A stretch of DNA of 57,611 nt from Paludibacteraceae bacterium (GTDB taxonomy: Bacteria; Bacteroidota; Bacteroidia; Bacteroidales; Paludibacteraceae). Position numbers and translations under genes: made by a program. Positions 30,251 to 39,662 of the stretch are shown here, in pieces (the first letter of the stretch is position 1; every line of letters starts with the position of its first letter). The notes under the pieces are model-generated. The model was not told the DNA's origin, made no database searches, and saw nothing but the letters and a program-made list of their open reading frames with translations. The stretch lies in contig JAFSTG010000102.1 in the NCBI GenBank assembly GCA_017450605.1, forward strand, positions 1 through 57,611. The letters are read 5' to 3'.

Positions 30251-33200
30251 CTATTTAACCACCTTGTTGCCATTGACAATATATACACCTTGCGGTAGAT
30301 TGGCTTCATCTGTGCCGAGATATTGTCCTGCTACCGACCATACTCCTACATTGCGATTGCGCTGTTGCTCTGAGTTGGTTAAATTCTCTACTCCGTCGAT
30401 CACTACAGGTTCATCTTTCTTTAACGAGATACGTGTAGTAAACGAGTTGTTTGCCTTGGGCAACGAATAAGCCATCAGTCGCTCGTTGGTGTTGCTGACT
30501 ATATAGAGATTACCGGCGGCATCGAAATCCATCGACCATGAAACATCTGTTGCTCCACCCCAAAATATATCATATATTTGCGTGAGCGAAGGCACACCTG
30601 CATCGTCGTATGTGATATCGAAGACGCGTGTAGTACCTGTGGAAAGTACCACTGCCAATCGTTCTCCATCAGCAGTAACAGCAAAACCACCCCAGCGGCA
30701 TCCTGGAATTTTTGCTCCCATATTGAAGTCGGCTTTCCCTTGCGCATTAATATGCATGAACGGAGGTACGGCGTCCGACGAGTCGTAGCGATACTGACTC
30801 ATCCACCAACCACCACGATTGTCGGAGAATAGTTGCCCGTTCCCGTTTTGGAAATGCGAACCGTTTGACATATCGTCGAAGAGTTTTGCTGTCGGTGCTG
30901 TATTCCACGGCAATTCTTTCTCACCGATGTTGAATTGTAGTATATTGGTGTAACATGAAGAGCCAAGCGAGTTATTACGTTCCATAACATAAAGTACACG
31001 GTCGGCATCCTTGCCTTTCACCACGCAGTGCATTGGTGGATTGAGTATTTCGTTCAAGCCCTTTGTTATTTTGCCGGTAACAGCATTACGCTTACCATCA
31101 AATACCGGAATAAAGGCTGTGTCAGGTTTGGCAGGATTCATTATATAGACATTCGACGACGAGAATGACGACGAGGTGATAAACACCTCACCATTTTCTG
31201 CCACTGCTGCTCGCCCTACACCTAATTGGTAATTGGTTGAGGTTGTTTCGCCCCATTTGACACTTCCATTCCAAGCCATATTACCTTGCTGTGTTATATC
31301 GGCAAAATCGGCACTGAGTACATATATGCCGTCGGTTGTTGTGCGTTGTTCTCCATCGCCCACTGTGGTAGGTCCTCCTACAGTTTCACTTACATATATT
31401 CTTCCAAAGAACGGACTCGACGGAGTCTTATCAATACATACTCCGCGTGGCGAATAGAAATGGAATTTTACTTCGTCGGTTGAGAACTTCTGAGGGAATG
31501 CTATTGGTCGGGCAGTAGCAGTGATACTGAGTGCATCGTATTGCTTAGCGGCAAATGGGTTCTCGATAAAATGAGGTCCCTTGGCGAGTGCACCGCAATC
31601 ATAGGCATCTATTATTTCGCCCTCAGATTCAATATTCACCGTTACCGATGTCGCATCTTCGTTGAGTCGGAACGATATATTATCGTCGGTGACAACCACT
31701 TCGCCTGCATAAACAGCAGCAACCGGCTTATTGACAGTGCGCCATAATTGCATACCCTCGCCTATTGCAGCAAAATAAACTCGTATCTCGTAACCTTCAA
31801 CCACCGGTAGCGCCGTCATATAGAGAGTAGTGTCGGTGCCTAAACCTTCTTCCGGATACTTAGGAGATACTAATTGAGCCTCTGAAAAGCCTTTTGTTAT
31901 GTCTATCAGACAAAAACCGGTATTGCGACTTGCCTCGTTGCAAACAGGCAGAGCCATGTAGGAATGTTTGGCATAACGGAAGAAGTTGCCTCCGTATGCA
32001 ACTTTCTGTTCAGTGAAATTATCTGCACTGAGTCCGACAAGAGTCATTCCGCCTGTTTCCCAATTGATAACAGCCTCGGTAGCAAACATATCCGGCGAAT
32101 CGAGATAGAGACTTCCGTTGGGCATAATGACAGGACGTGTTTCATTGATTCGAAGTCCTTCGAGGTCGGGTATAAAACTGCGAGTTTCGAAGTTATCGGT
32201 TTGAACATCTGAGTATTTAAGTCCGACAATACCATCGCCGCCTTTATTGGCAGCATAGATAACAGCCTTCCAAAGCGGTCCTGAGACGGCAAAGGTCCTG
32301 CCGAAGTCTTCGTTGGAACATATTGCCACAGGATTCCGGTCGTTAACATCGTAGGCATAGACGGTATGATTATCGCAGAGAACAAGCAGGAAATTGTCGG
32401 CTGAGAAGTTGAAGTCGGTGATGGTGCCTTTCTCGGTATTAGCAATAATCACAGCACTACCTTCGGAATTGAGACTATCGGCATGCATACGAATTATCAC
32501 AGAGTTGAGCAGACCATAGAAATATCCTTTGCGATACATTATTCTACTAAAAGGCAATTTATTTTCTCCTACTCCTCCGTCGGCTTCCATCAGATATTCG
32601 TCCAAAGCCACAGCACCTGCATCTTGAGCGGGTTCGGGATAATCAGTCGCTTCGGTGTGAGTATTGGTAATTTGGATTTTAGTTGCAGATATTTCGTTTG
32701 CAGCCACAGTTACGTCAACGGTGCGTGTAGCGTAGAATTGTTTCTCTGCTCTAATTTTATAATTGCCCGGTTCAAGGTCATAGAAAGCAAAAACACCATT
32801 ATACCAATCGTCGGTTACGAGGGTTTGCAATACATTTTCGCCCGACTCGTCAAGAAGAGTTACAGTGGCTCCATTGATAGGCAGCCATTGGTCTTCGGAG
32901 TTAGGTATATAATAGAACTTAGGCTGATTTAGCACATCTACGCGCTCGTTAGCACTTTTCACATATCCTGAGATAGTGGCAGTGCCTGGCAGTTGGCGTC
33001 CGAACCATTTGTGAAAATACTGATACATACGCAATGCCTCGAGTTTACAGTAGTTACCGTTCATCAGCCTATGCGTTTCGGGCGGGTAGTCGTGGAATGA
33101 GCCTTCCGACAGATGTCCGGGCACAGTAAGCGGTCGGAGCACTCCTAAGCCGGCAAGCGGGTCGTTGGGGCTATCGCCATAGAATGTAATATCGCCACGA

Positions 33201-33796
33201 ATAAGAGGAACGGCGGTAGTCCAAGTGGTAAGTTGGTTGGTTATCTGTACACTTCCTGCCATGGCAGCCATCTGGTCGGAATGCTCTACTGTAGGTTTAC
33301 CATTCTCGCCATGATAGAGCATAAGCAGATAGTTGGTTTTTGAATTAAGAGCATTAGAGTGGATACTGAGAAAATGATCAACTCCGCGGGCATTCGCTTC
33401 TTCTGCAATAGCCGACAGGTCGCGGTCGCCACCAATTGTTACCGAATCTATTTCGGCTTGTGTAGCATTAGGATGTTTGCGTTTGAACTCATCAAGGTCG
33501 CGCGCACCGCTGTCGTTCCTTTCGCGCGAGAAATATACTGTAGCGCCTGCTTCTTGGAGCATTTTGCGAAGTGCCAACCCTTTGACGAAGTTCGACTTCG
33601 ATTCCCAATAGCCAGCCGAGTCGGTCCAAACAGCAGGTACCGGAATAGTCCAGATGCTACGGTCGTTAGAGTCGAAGCCGCCATGACCGGGGTTGAGATA
33701 GATTTTTATTCCTTCGAGTGGTTTGCTCTCCTGCGCTATTGCTGACATGCAAACCAACAAAAATATTATAGTTGACAATGTGAATAGACGTTTCAT
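30251..33796 (-). CDS. Multidomain N-acetylmuramoyl-L-alanine amidase with propeller modules
   Basis: 1181 residues. Signal peptide 1-21, then an Amidase_3 domain at about 27-265: NPGHGGFD (zinc His), WESKSNF (zinc Glu), FLSIHSNA (zinc His). A carboxypeptidase-regulatory-like beta domain follows (about 275-375, ATISGYVKSANERVDV), then two propeller-like modules, the second opening with SPRGVCIDKTPSSPFFGRIY, closely like a segment in the 1094-residue neighbour. The end LPQGVYIVNGNKVVK is a sorting-like signal. The enzyme would strip stem peptides from peptidoglycan at the cell surface. Catalytic metal ligands are present, so it should be active. Confidence 0.85.
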   Translation of the reverse strand: MKRLFTLSTIIFLLVCMSAIAQESKPLEGIKIYLNPGHGGFDSNDRSIWTIPVPAVWTDSAGYWESKSNFVKGLALRKMLQEAGATVYFSRERNDSGARDLDEFKRKHPNATQAEIDSVTIGGDRDLSAIAEEANARGVDHFLSIHSNALNSKTNYLLMLYHGENGKPTVEHSDQMAAMAGSVQITNQLTTWTTAVPLIRGDITFYGDSPNDPLAGLGVLRPLTVPGHLSEGSFHDYPPETHRLMNGNYCKLEALRMYQYFHKWFGRQLPGTATISGYVKSANERVDVLNQPKFYYIPNSEDQWLPINGATVTLLDESGENVLQTLVTDDWYNGVFAFYDLEPGNYKIRAEKQFYATRTVDVTVAANEISATKIQITNTHTEATDYPEPAQDAGAVALDEYLMEADGGVGENKLPFSRIMYRKGYFYGLLNSVIIRMHADSLNSEGSAVIIANTEKGTITDFNFSADNFLLVLCDNHTVYAYDVNDRNPVAICSNEDFGRTFAVSGPLWKAVIYAANKGGDGIVGLKYSDVQTDNFETRSFIPDLEGLRINETRPVIMPNGSLYLDSPDMFATEAVINWETGGMTLVGLSADNFTEQKVAYGGNFFRYAKHSYMALPVCNEASRNTGFCLIDITKGFSEAQLVSPKYPEEGLGTDTTLYMTALPVVEGYEIRVYFAAIGEGMQLWRTVNKPVAAVYAGEVVVTDDNISFRLNEDATSVTVNIESEGEIIDAYDCGALAKGPHFIENPFAAKQYDALSITATARPIAFPQKFSTDEVKFHFYSPRGVCIDKTPSSPFFGRIYVSETVGGPTTVGDGEQRTTTDGIYVLSADFADITQQGNMAWNGSVKWGETTSTNYQLGVGRAAVAENGEVFITSSSFSSSNVYIMNPAKPDTAFIPVFDGKRNAVTGKITKGLNEILNPPMHCVVKGKDADRVLYVMERNNSLGSSCYTNILQFNIGEKELPWNTAPTAKLFDDMSNGSHFQNGNGQLFSDNRGGWWMSQYRYDSSDAVPPFMHINAQGKADFNMGAKIPGCRWGGFAVTADGERLAVVLSTGTTRVFDITYDDAGVPSLTQIYDIFWGGATDVSWSMDFDAAGNLYIVSNTNERLMAYSLPKANNSFTTRISLKKDEPVVIDGVENLTNSEQQRNRNVGVWSVAGQYLGTDEANLPQGVYIVNGNKVVK

Positions 33797-33870
33797 GGTA
33801 GTATGATTAAGTGGAAGTAAAAAAAGGAATTAAAAAAACATTAAAAATTGAATATCATTACCTTTGATAA

Positions 33871-34710
33871 TTATTCCAAATCGACGATAAATATTTGTCC
33901 TATCTCATTATTAAACGATACATGCTTTCCATCAGCCGATGCCGACGGATACATTGCCACCTTCTGACCAAGCAAAAGCGTTTGGGCAGTTTTACCATCT
34001 ATAGAACGTACTACGAGTTTCGACTGCAGAGTGCGCCCTTTCTCGTCGTCGGTTTCTTGCATTCCGATAACACAATCGTTACCAAGCCATTGTGGGGCAT
34101 TAAGCCGCCCGAGGCGAACGACATTTTCACCATTGATATCGCAAATACAAGTGCCGTGATATGCAGTAGAGAACACTATATGTTTACCATCGGGCGAAAC
34201 AGTTGCCCAATAATAACTTTCTTTCCCTAAGGGTGCCAATAGTGTTGTCTTGCCATTATGATGCAACATCATACCATCGTCTTCAGTTGTGAGATAGACA
34301 CGACTGACAAACCTTGCAGGCGTTAGTTTTAAGCGCAAAGGTATGCCTAAACTGAATTTCTTTGAGTTGAAAGTATTAACCCTTTCAAGCGACATGAAGC
34401 GCATTGCATTACGCATCTCAGCACGACTGTAATATATCGAACTTCCATCATCGGAGAAGCACATCCCGTAGCCGGCACTCGGAGCATCGGTAAGCCGCAG
34501 ACGCGAGCCTGAAGCGATGTCATGTTTTGTCAGTCCATAATAGTTCTCGGTGGTTGACACCACAAAGGATGCATCGGGTGAAAAACGAGGATGGAAATAA
34601 CCACCCGACTCTGTTCCACTGAGCATGCGCTCATCTGTTATTGTAACTATCTGAGCACAAAGTGGCAAGATAGCTACTGAGAAAAGAAAAAGGAAAAAGG
34701 ATTTTTTCAT
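33871..34710 (-). CDS. Secreted PD40/TolB-like beta-propeller protein
   Basis: 279 residues with signal peptide 1-19 (FLFLFSVAILPLCAQ). At least four PD40-type blades are visible: FHPRFSPDASFVVSTT, YGMCFSDDGSSIYYSR, WATVSPDGKHIVFSTA, MYPSASADGKHVSFNN. The fold is the six-bladed propeller of TolB, but there is no N-terminal TolB domain. It lies between the glycosidase and the amidase genes and may bind the substrate or the enzymes in the periplasm. Length is typical of single propellers. Confidence 0.75.
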   Translation of the reverse strand: MKKSFFLFLFSVAILPLCAQIVTITDERMLSGTESGGYFHPRFSPDASFVVSTTENYYGLTKHDIASGSRLRLTDAPSAGYGMCFSDDGSSIYYSRAEMRNAMRFMSLERVNTFNSKKFSLGIPLRLKLTPARFVSRVYLTTEDDGMMLHHNGKTTLLAPLGKESYYWATVSPDGKHIVFSTAYHGTCICDINGENVVRLGRLNAPQWLGNDCVIGMQETDDEKGRTLQSKLVVRSIDGKTAQTLLLGQKVAMYPSASADGKHVSFNNEIGQIFIVDLE

Positions 34711-34745
34711 GGCTGTGAGGTATTGATGAAAAATGAGGAAAAAAA

Positions 34746-36692
34746 TTACTTTATTTCCACACCAAAGATGGTATATTCGTGGTTATCTTTGACAATAATT
34801 ATCTGCCCGTTGCGTACAACTTTCACAGGGAGAGTGCCTTCAGATTGTTGTATGCTGAGAGCACTTTCCTGCCCTATCACAAAACTACGAGCTTCAGACC
34901 ATATATCCACAGCATTGGGGCACCTTGTTTTAACTCGCCAGAAATACTCGCCATCGCCTTGGTTGGCAAGGTTCAAACGAAGAGAGGCATCAAACTCGGT
35001 GTCGGTTAGTTCTTGAGAGGCAATAACTTGCTTAAAATCAGAGTCGGCCGCTATTTGAATGATGTAACTGTCGGCTTTAGTAGGAGATTCGTAACGAAAC
35101 TTAAGGTTATTCCACGTGAGTTGGCAATAACCATTGATGGGATATATAAGTTCAGCCGGCACCGCGTCCGCCAATTCTTCGCCCACTATCCGTAGAGAGT
35201 ATTCATTTTCGTAACCATCAAGAACACTCACGCCAACCGCATGTGTTGTAGTACTGATACTCGTCGGGAGCGTAAACTGCTCGGAATAAGTTATGCCGAG
35301 CAGAGCATCGCCTACCGACCATATATGCGCCATATTTCGAAAAGACTTGGGTACGGCATAGACGGCATAATGCACCTGCCCCGCATTAGGATGTTGCCAA
35401 CGGATAGTCTGTCCCTCTACAACAAAGTCGGAAACTGGGGGTTGCTCGGCAGTCGGTTTCCAATTAATAGGCGGTAGCAGCGCAGGATGTTCAAACTGAT
35501 TGGCTTTAAACGCCTTGCGAAAAGCCTTGCTATATACCCACGCTTTTGTGTTGTAAAACACGCACCCAAAAGCATTATCAGAAGAAGAAGTTCGGTTTAT
35601 ATTTGCTTGAGTTTGAAGTTCTTCGACTGTAAAAGCTTTATTAATCTCAGATTTTTCAGCATATCGGTAAATAGCCATCGAAGAATAGAAATGCCTGCCG
35701 AATTGATTTGCAAGGTCAGCCCACCATGGGCACAGTTTGCGATAGTCTTGCCCTGTGCCTGTTGCCCAATAGAGTTGAGGCGAAATATAATCAATTGTCC
35801 CGTCTTTGAGCCAAGCAACGGGGTCACAGTATATCTCTTCGTACATGTTTCCGCCCGAGATGCCTGAGGGCAAGGTTATCCCTTCCTGACGAGCCACATA
35901 GGTATCGGTTGTCCAAATGCCGAAGGGTGAGATACCAAATGTAACCCATGGTTTGACTGCCTGAATAGTGTCGTAAACGTCACGCACCATCTGGCGCACG
36001 TTATTGCGCCGCCAATTACCCACCGTCATGTTAGATGGTTTATAATGGCGAATAGAAGCCGAATCCTGATATTGAGTACCCCCGTAGGCATAGAAATAGT
36101 CGTCGAAAATAATGCCATCAACATCATATTTATTCAAAACATCGCCTACCACCTCTTTTACACGTTGCCTAACCTGAGGCAAACCCGGGTCCATGATGAT
36201 ATTAGAAGAATAGTAAAGAAGCCATTCAGGATGAGAGTTTTCATAGTTTAGAGGATTATCGTGAGCACCGGTCCACTTGGCACCATTGCGGCTATAACGA
36301 TATGGATTCATCCACGCATGGCAACTGAGCCCGCGCTTATGACACTCTTCAATACAATAAGCGAGAGGGTCGTAGCCGGGATCTTTGCCCCGCGTACCGG
36401 TAAGGACATTGGCCCATGGCTCGTAGTCAGACTGATAAAGTGCATCAGCATTATCACGAATCTGAAATAGAACGGTGTTCAAATTGAGAGTTTTTATAGA
36501 ATCGAGCATTTGCCGCAGTTCCTGCTTTTGAGCAGTAGCAGAAAGACCTGGAGCAGACGGCCAATCGATATTTGCAACTGTAGCTATATAAGTGGCTCGC
36601 ATCTCATGTTTGGGATTAGCAGCACCTGCTTGAAAGATAGCAACCCACATAAGTAGAAACAGAAAAATGCCAAAGAAATAAGTGTCTCTCAT
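34746..36692 (-). CDS. GHL10-family glycoside hydrolase-like protein (DUF187 type)
   Basis: 648 residues from ATG at 36692; the longer frame starts inside the promoter. Signal peptide about 1-25, then MRATYIATVANIDWPS, the family opening, and a TIM-barrel at about 28-350 with HAWMNPYRYS, DVDGIIFDDYFYAYGG (acidic catalytic candidates) and YISPQLYW. The C-terminal part holds fibronectin-like domains. E. coli DigH (YddW) of this family cleaves peptidoglycan glycan strands that lack stem peptides. Next to an amidase that makes such strands, the same activity is plausible here. First gene of the operon. Confidence 0.85.
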   Translation of the reverse strand: MRDTYFFGIFLFLLMWVAIFQAGAANPKHEMRATYIATVANIDWPSAPGLSATAQKQELRQMLDSIKTLNLNTVLFQIRDNADALYQSDYEPWANVLTGTRGKDPGYDPLAYCIEECHKRGLSCHAWMNPYRYSRNGAKWTGAHDNPLNYENSHPEWLLYYSSNIIMDPGLPQVRQRVKEVVGDVLNKYDVDGIIFDDYFYAYGGTQYQDSASIRHYKPSNMTVGNWRRNNVRQMVRDVYDTIQAVKPWVTFGISPFGIWTTDTYVARQEGITLPSGISGGNMYEEIYCDPVAWLKDGTIDYISPQLYWATGTGQDYRKLCPWWADLANQFGRHFYSSMAIYRYAEKSEINKAFTVEELQTQANINRTSSSDNAFGCVFYNTKAWVYSKAFRKAFKANQFEHPALLPPINWKPTAEQPPVSDFVVEGQTIRWQHPNAGQVHYAVYAVPKSFRNMAHIWSVGDALLGITYSEQFTLPTSISTTTHAVGVSVLDGYENEYSLRIVGEELADAVPAELIYPINGYCQLTWNNLKFRYESPTKADSYIIQIAADSDFKQVIASQELTDTEFDASLRLNLANQGDGEYFWRVKTRCPNAVDIWSEARSFVIGQESALSIQQSEGTLPVKVVRNGQIIIVKDNHEYTIFGVEIK

Positions 36693-36721
36693 GGATAAGA
36701 ATATTTTATAACATTTCGTGG

Positions 36722-36752
36722 CAAATTTACTATTTTTTTTTATAACTTGCAA
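36722..36752 (-). promoter_or_regulatory. Promoter of the GHL10-amidase-SusC/D operon
   Basis: On the minus strand TTG (36752-36750), 20 nt, TAAATTTG (36729-36722). The first ATG lies 29 nt downstream. No operator repeat is obvious, and no anti-sigma or HTCS gene adjoins the operon. Confidence 0.7.
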
Positions 36753-36844
36753 GAATTTCTAATAAATTGCAAGAAAAAAAATAAATAAATACCCTTAATA
36801 ATATGACACTTTAGCTTTTAGAAATGATAATTCACAAGTATATA

Positions 36845-36874
36845 CAAGAAAACCGCTCGGAAGCGGTTTTCTTG
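36845..36874 (-). terminator. Terminator of tRNA-Phe
   Basis: A perfect 13-bp stem CAAGAAAACCGCT/AGCGGTTTTCTTG with a 4-nt loop, 2 nt downstream of the tRNA 3' end. Confidence 0.8.
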
Positions 36875-36876
36875 TG

Positions 36877-36949
<73 letters not shown>

Positions 36950-37041
36950 ATGCTTTTTTTCTCAAAAGCGTCTGCAAAAGTACTACATTTTTTTTAATTG
37001 CGCAAATAATAATACAAAAAAAATGTTTTTTTTTCTTTTTC

Positions 37042-37072
37042 TTGTGTAATTAAGTGAAAAAAATTACCTTTG
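37042..37072 (+). promoter_or_regulatory. Promoter of the GT9-ParA gene cluster
   Basis: TTG at 37042-37044, 20 nt, TACCTTTG at 37065-37072, a near-ideal Bacteroidota promoter. A small hairpin GTTGTAC/GTACAAC lies just after the start point. Confidence 0.7.
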
Positions 37073-37154
37073 CAAATTAGTTGTTGTACTTAGTACAACT
37101 TATATGCAAACAGGCAACTGACGAACTTTGTATAGCAGTATCTTACCACCCCGA

Positions 37155-38237
37155 ATGATTGTTAAAACTGATATTAACTCAGACAGTATGACGAGCATGA
37201 ATAGCGGAAAAATATATTTGATTTTGCGTTTTTCGAGCGTGGGTAATGTTGCTATGGCAGTTCCGATAATAGAGGCGGCTTGCCGGTTGCAACCTGATGA
37301 TTGTTTTGTTGTGGTTTCGGCACGACGCTTGGAGGACTTATTTTATGGCATAAAGAACCTTAGTTTTCTCACGGCCGACTTCACAGGGAAAAGAAGCGGA
37401 TACAAAGGAATTATAAAACTTTATAACGAGATAAGAAAATCGTACAAAAACATAGCCGCTGTTATCGACCTTCAGAACAGTTTCCGAACACGAGCGCTTA
37501 GATGGATGTTCACCTTATCCGGCACTAAAACATTCCATATCGACAATCAAATCCCCCAAAAGCGCCGAATGCTATTTCATGGCTACGAAAAACAACAACC
37601 ACTGAGAACTGAATTTGAGCGATACGAAATGGTATTCGATGAAGCACGTATAAAAACCGACAGAGATTTTTGCAGAATTGCAATCAACCACGACGCTCAA
37701 CAGCATATTAGTCAACACATCGGCGTCAAGACAGGCAGATGGATAGGAATTGCACCATTTGCAAAGAGCAAGACCAATATGCTACCATTCCGCACAACCA
37801 AAGAACTAATATCGCGTCTTTCAGCAGAGAAAGACACTCATATATTCTTGTTTGGCGCCGGTGAGATAGAATGTACTATGTTAGCACAATGGGCAAGTTT
37901 GTTCGACAACACTACAAGTATAGCCGGCAGCATGCCGTTGTCAGACGAATTAGAGTTGATGCGGCAATTAGACCTTATGATTTGTATGGACTCTGCCAAC
38001 CAGCATCTTGCTTCGCTTGTTGGCACAAGGGTAGTGAGTATATGGTGTGGCACACATCCATACATAGGATTTTACGGATGGAAACAATCGCCAAACGACT
38101 GCTTGCAGATAAGTGTCAGTTGCCGACCTTGCACCATCCACGGTCGTCAGTACTGCAAATACTATAATTACCTGTGTCAGCAAATTAAAGTAGAAGAGAT
38201 ATTGGGGAAGGTGAAAAGTGAGAAGTTAAAGAATTGA
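37155..38237 (+). CDS. Glycosyltransferase family 9 (heptosyltransferase-like)
   Basis: 360 residues from ATG at 37155; the frame extends to a TTG at 37128, and ATGs at 37188 and 37197 are also possible since homology starts at KIYLILRFSSVGN. Family marks: GNVAMAVPIIEA near the start, IAPFAKSKTNML in the middle and MDSANQHLASLVGTRVVSIW with THPYIGFYGW at the nucleotide-sugar site. It should add a heptose-like sugar to LPS core on the inner membrane. The last eight residues (VKSEKLKN) are encoded by GTGAAAA-type 7-bp repeats, as if the stop codon had moved into repeat DNA. Confidence 0.8.
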   Translation: MIVKTDINSDSMTSMNSGKIYLILRFSSVGNVAMAVPIIEAACRLQPDDCFVVVSARRLEDLFYGIKNLSFLTADFTGKRSGYKGIIKLYNEIRKSYKNIAAVIDLQNSFRTRALRWMFTLSGTKTFHIDNQIPQKRRMLFHGYEKQQPLRTEFERYEMVFDEARIKTDRDFCRIAINHDAQQHISQHIGVKTGRWIGIAPFAKSKTNMLPFRTTKELISRLSAEKDTHIFLFGAGEIECTMLAQWASLFDNTTSIAGSMPLSDELELMRQLDLMICMDSANQHLASLVGTRVVSIWCGTHPYIGFYGWKQSPNDCLQISVSCRPCTIHGRQYCKYYNYLCQQIKVEEILGKVKSEKLKN

Positions 38238-38259
38238 AAATTAAAAAAAGTGAAAATAT

Positions 38260-39021
38260 ATGAAAATCTATGCATTAGCCAATCAGAAAGGTGGAGTTGG
38301 AAAGACCACAAGTTCAATTAACTTATCGGCAGCCCTTGCAAGCAAGGGAAAGAGCGTGTTGCTTGTAGATGCCGACCCTCAAGCTAACGCTTCGAGCGGA
38401 TTAGGTATCGACATTCGCCAACTCAAATCTACCATCTATGAATGTATGATAAACGGCAACGACCCACATGAAGCCATCCAAAAGACAAGTTTAGAGAAAC
38501 TTGATGTTCTGCCTTCGCATATAGACCTTGTAGGAGCCGAAATAGAGATGCTGAAAATGGAAAATCGCGAAAGCATTCTGCGCAATATGCTCTCGCCGCT
38601 AAGGGCTGAATACGACTATATAATCATCGACTGCAGTCCGTCGCTCGGACTAATAACAGTTAATGCCCTGACAGCTGCCGATGCCGTAATTATTCCCGTA
38701 CAATGCGAGTATTTCGCTCTCGAAGGCATTTCAAAATTGCTAAACACAATTAAGATAATAAAGTCGAAACTCAATCCCGCTCTTAACATCGAAGGTTTTC
38801 TAATGACAATGTACGACAGCCGTTTGCGCTTGTCAAACCAAGTATATGAAGAGGTTAAGAAACATTTTGGTTCGCTCGTTTTCAACACAGTGATTGCCCG
38901 TAATGTTCGCCTGAGCGAAGCCCCAAGCTATGGCATGTCGATTCTCGAATATGCCCCTGGCAGCAAAGGTGCGAACAACTACCTTGACTTGGCAGACGAG
39001 ATAATACACAGAAACAACTAA
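38260..39021 (+). CDS. parA: ParA/Soj chromosome-partition ATPase
   Basis: 253 residues, full length. The deviant Walker A is KGGVGKTTSSINL at 10-22, Walker A' is VDADPQANASSGLG, Walker B is YIIIDCSPSLG, and the DNA-binding C-terminal half ends with ARNVRLSEAPSYG, a strong ParA mark. It binds DNA as an ATP dimer and moves ParB-bound origins. In Bacteroidales parB usually follows directly; here a 9-bp repeat array and a MerR-type gene follow instead. It lies 22 nt after the GT9 gene. Confidence 0.92.
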   Translation: MKIYALANQKGGVGKTTSSINLSAALASKGKSVLLVDADPQANASSGLGIDIRQLKSTIYECMINGNDPHEAIQKTSLEKLDVLPSHIDLVGAEIEMLKMENRESILRNMLSPLRAEYDYIIIDCSPSLGLITVNALTAADAVIIPVQCEYFALEGISKLLNTIKIIKSKLNPALNIEGFLMTMYDSRLRLSNQVYEEVKKHFGSLVFNTVIARNVRLSEAPSYGMSILEYAPGSKGANNYLDLADEIIHRNN

Positions 39022-39032
39022 TGTTTCTTTAA

Positions 39033-39250
39033 ACGCCGGAAACGCCAGAAAAACCGGGAAAACCGGAAAAACCGGAAACGCCGGAAATACCGGAAACGCC
39101 GGAAAAACCGGAAACGCCGGAAAAACCGGAAACGCCGGAGAAACCGGAAACGCCAGAGAAACCGGAAACGCCGGAGAAACCGGAAACGCCGGAGAAACCG
39201 GAAACGCCGGAGAAACCGGAAATGCCGGAAATACCGGAAAAACCGGAAAC
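39033..39250 (+). repeat. 9-bp CCGGAAANN tandem array 1
   Basis: About 24 consecutive units such as ACGCCGGAA/AAACCGGAA, starting 11 nt after the parA stop and ending 10 nt before the preferred start of the MerR-type gene. Orientation equals that of the upstream gene. Each unit contains the palindrome CCGG. Confidence 0.95.
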
Positions 39251-39260
39251 ACCCACAATA

Positions 39261-39587
39261 ATGCTCAACACCCCGCAAAAGCAATATTATTCGATTCGTG
39301 AGGTTAGCGAGATGCTTGACGTCTCGCTTCCTACTTTGCGTTATTGGGAACAAGAGATAACGCAACTACAGCCAAAGACAAACGGACACCAAACACGATT
39401 CTACAGCGCTGAAGACATCGAACTTATACGCCGCATCAAGTATCTTCGCCAAGAACAGCACTTGTCGGTAAGAGCCATAAAAAAACAACTCGACACAGAC
39501 CGTCAAGGAGTTGACCGCCGTCAACGCATTGCCGACTACTTGAAAAAAATAAAAGCAGAACTTGTTGATATAAGAGCAATGATGTGA
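39261..39587 (+). CDS. MerR-family transcription regulator
   Basis: 108 residues from ATG at 39261. An ATG at 39222 would add 13 residues (MPEIPEKPETPTI) that are just translated repeat DNA. A MerR-type winged helix spans about 8-75: YYSIREVSEMLDVSLPTLRY, WEQEI and TRFYSAEDIELIRRIKYL. A short C-terminal helix for dimerisation follows; there is no cysteine effector site. This form is common in Bacteroidota near housekeeping genes. Target genes are unknown. Confidence 0.85.
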   Translation: MLNTPQKQYYSIREVSEMLDVSLPTLRYWEQEITQLQPKTNGHQTRFYSAEDIELIRRIKYLRQEQHLSVRAIKKQLDTDRQGVDRRQRIADYLKKIKAELVDIRAMM

Positions 39588-39618
39588 AAGGTGAAAGGTG
39601 AAAGGTAAAAGGTGAAAG
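39584..39618 (+). repeat. 7-bp GTGAAAG tandem repeat (5 units)
   Basis: Five units of GTGAAAG (one is GTAAAAG) begin in the stop codon of the MerR-type gene. A similar degenerate run lies at the end of the GT9 gene (about 38211-38253). Confidence 0.85.
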
Positions 39619-39662
39619 ATGAAGATAAAAAGTAATGATGGATAATAGTAAAAATTGAAATA

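Noticed and set aside
38260-39021. parA as part of a plasmid or mobile element
   Set aside because: Neighbours (GT9, YfhO, PrsW, DUF2851) are chromosomal core-type genes and the sequence is of the chromosomal Soj type.
38833-39365. Pro/Val/Phe- and Gly/Ser/Val-rich frames on the minus strand of array 1
   Set aside because: They are translations of the 9-bp repeat, overlap parA and the MerR-type gene, and have no start context.
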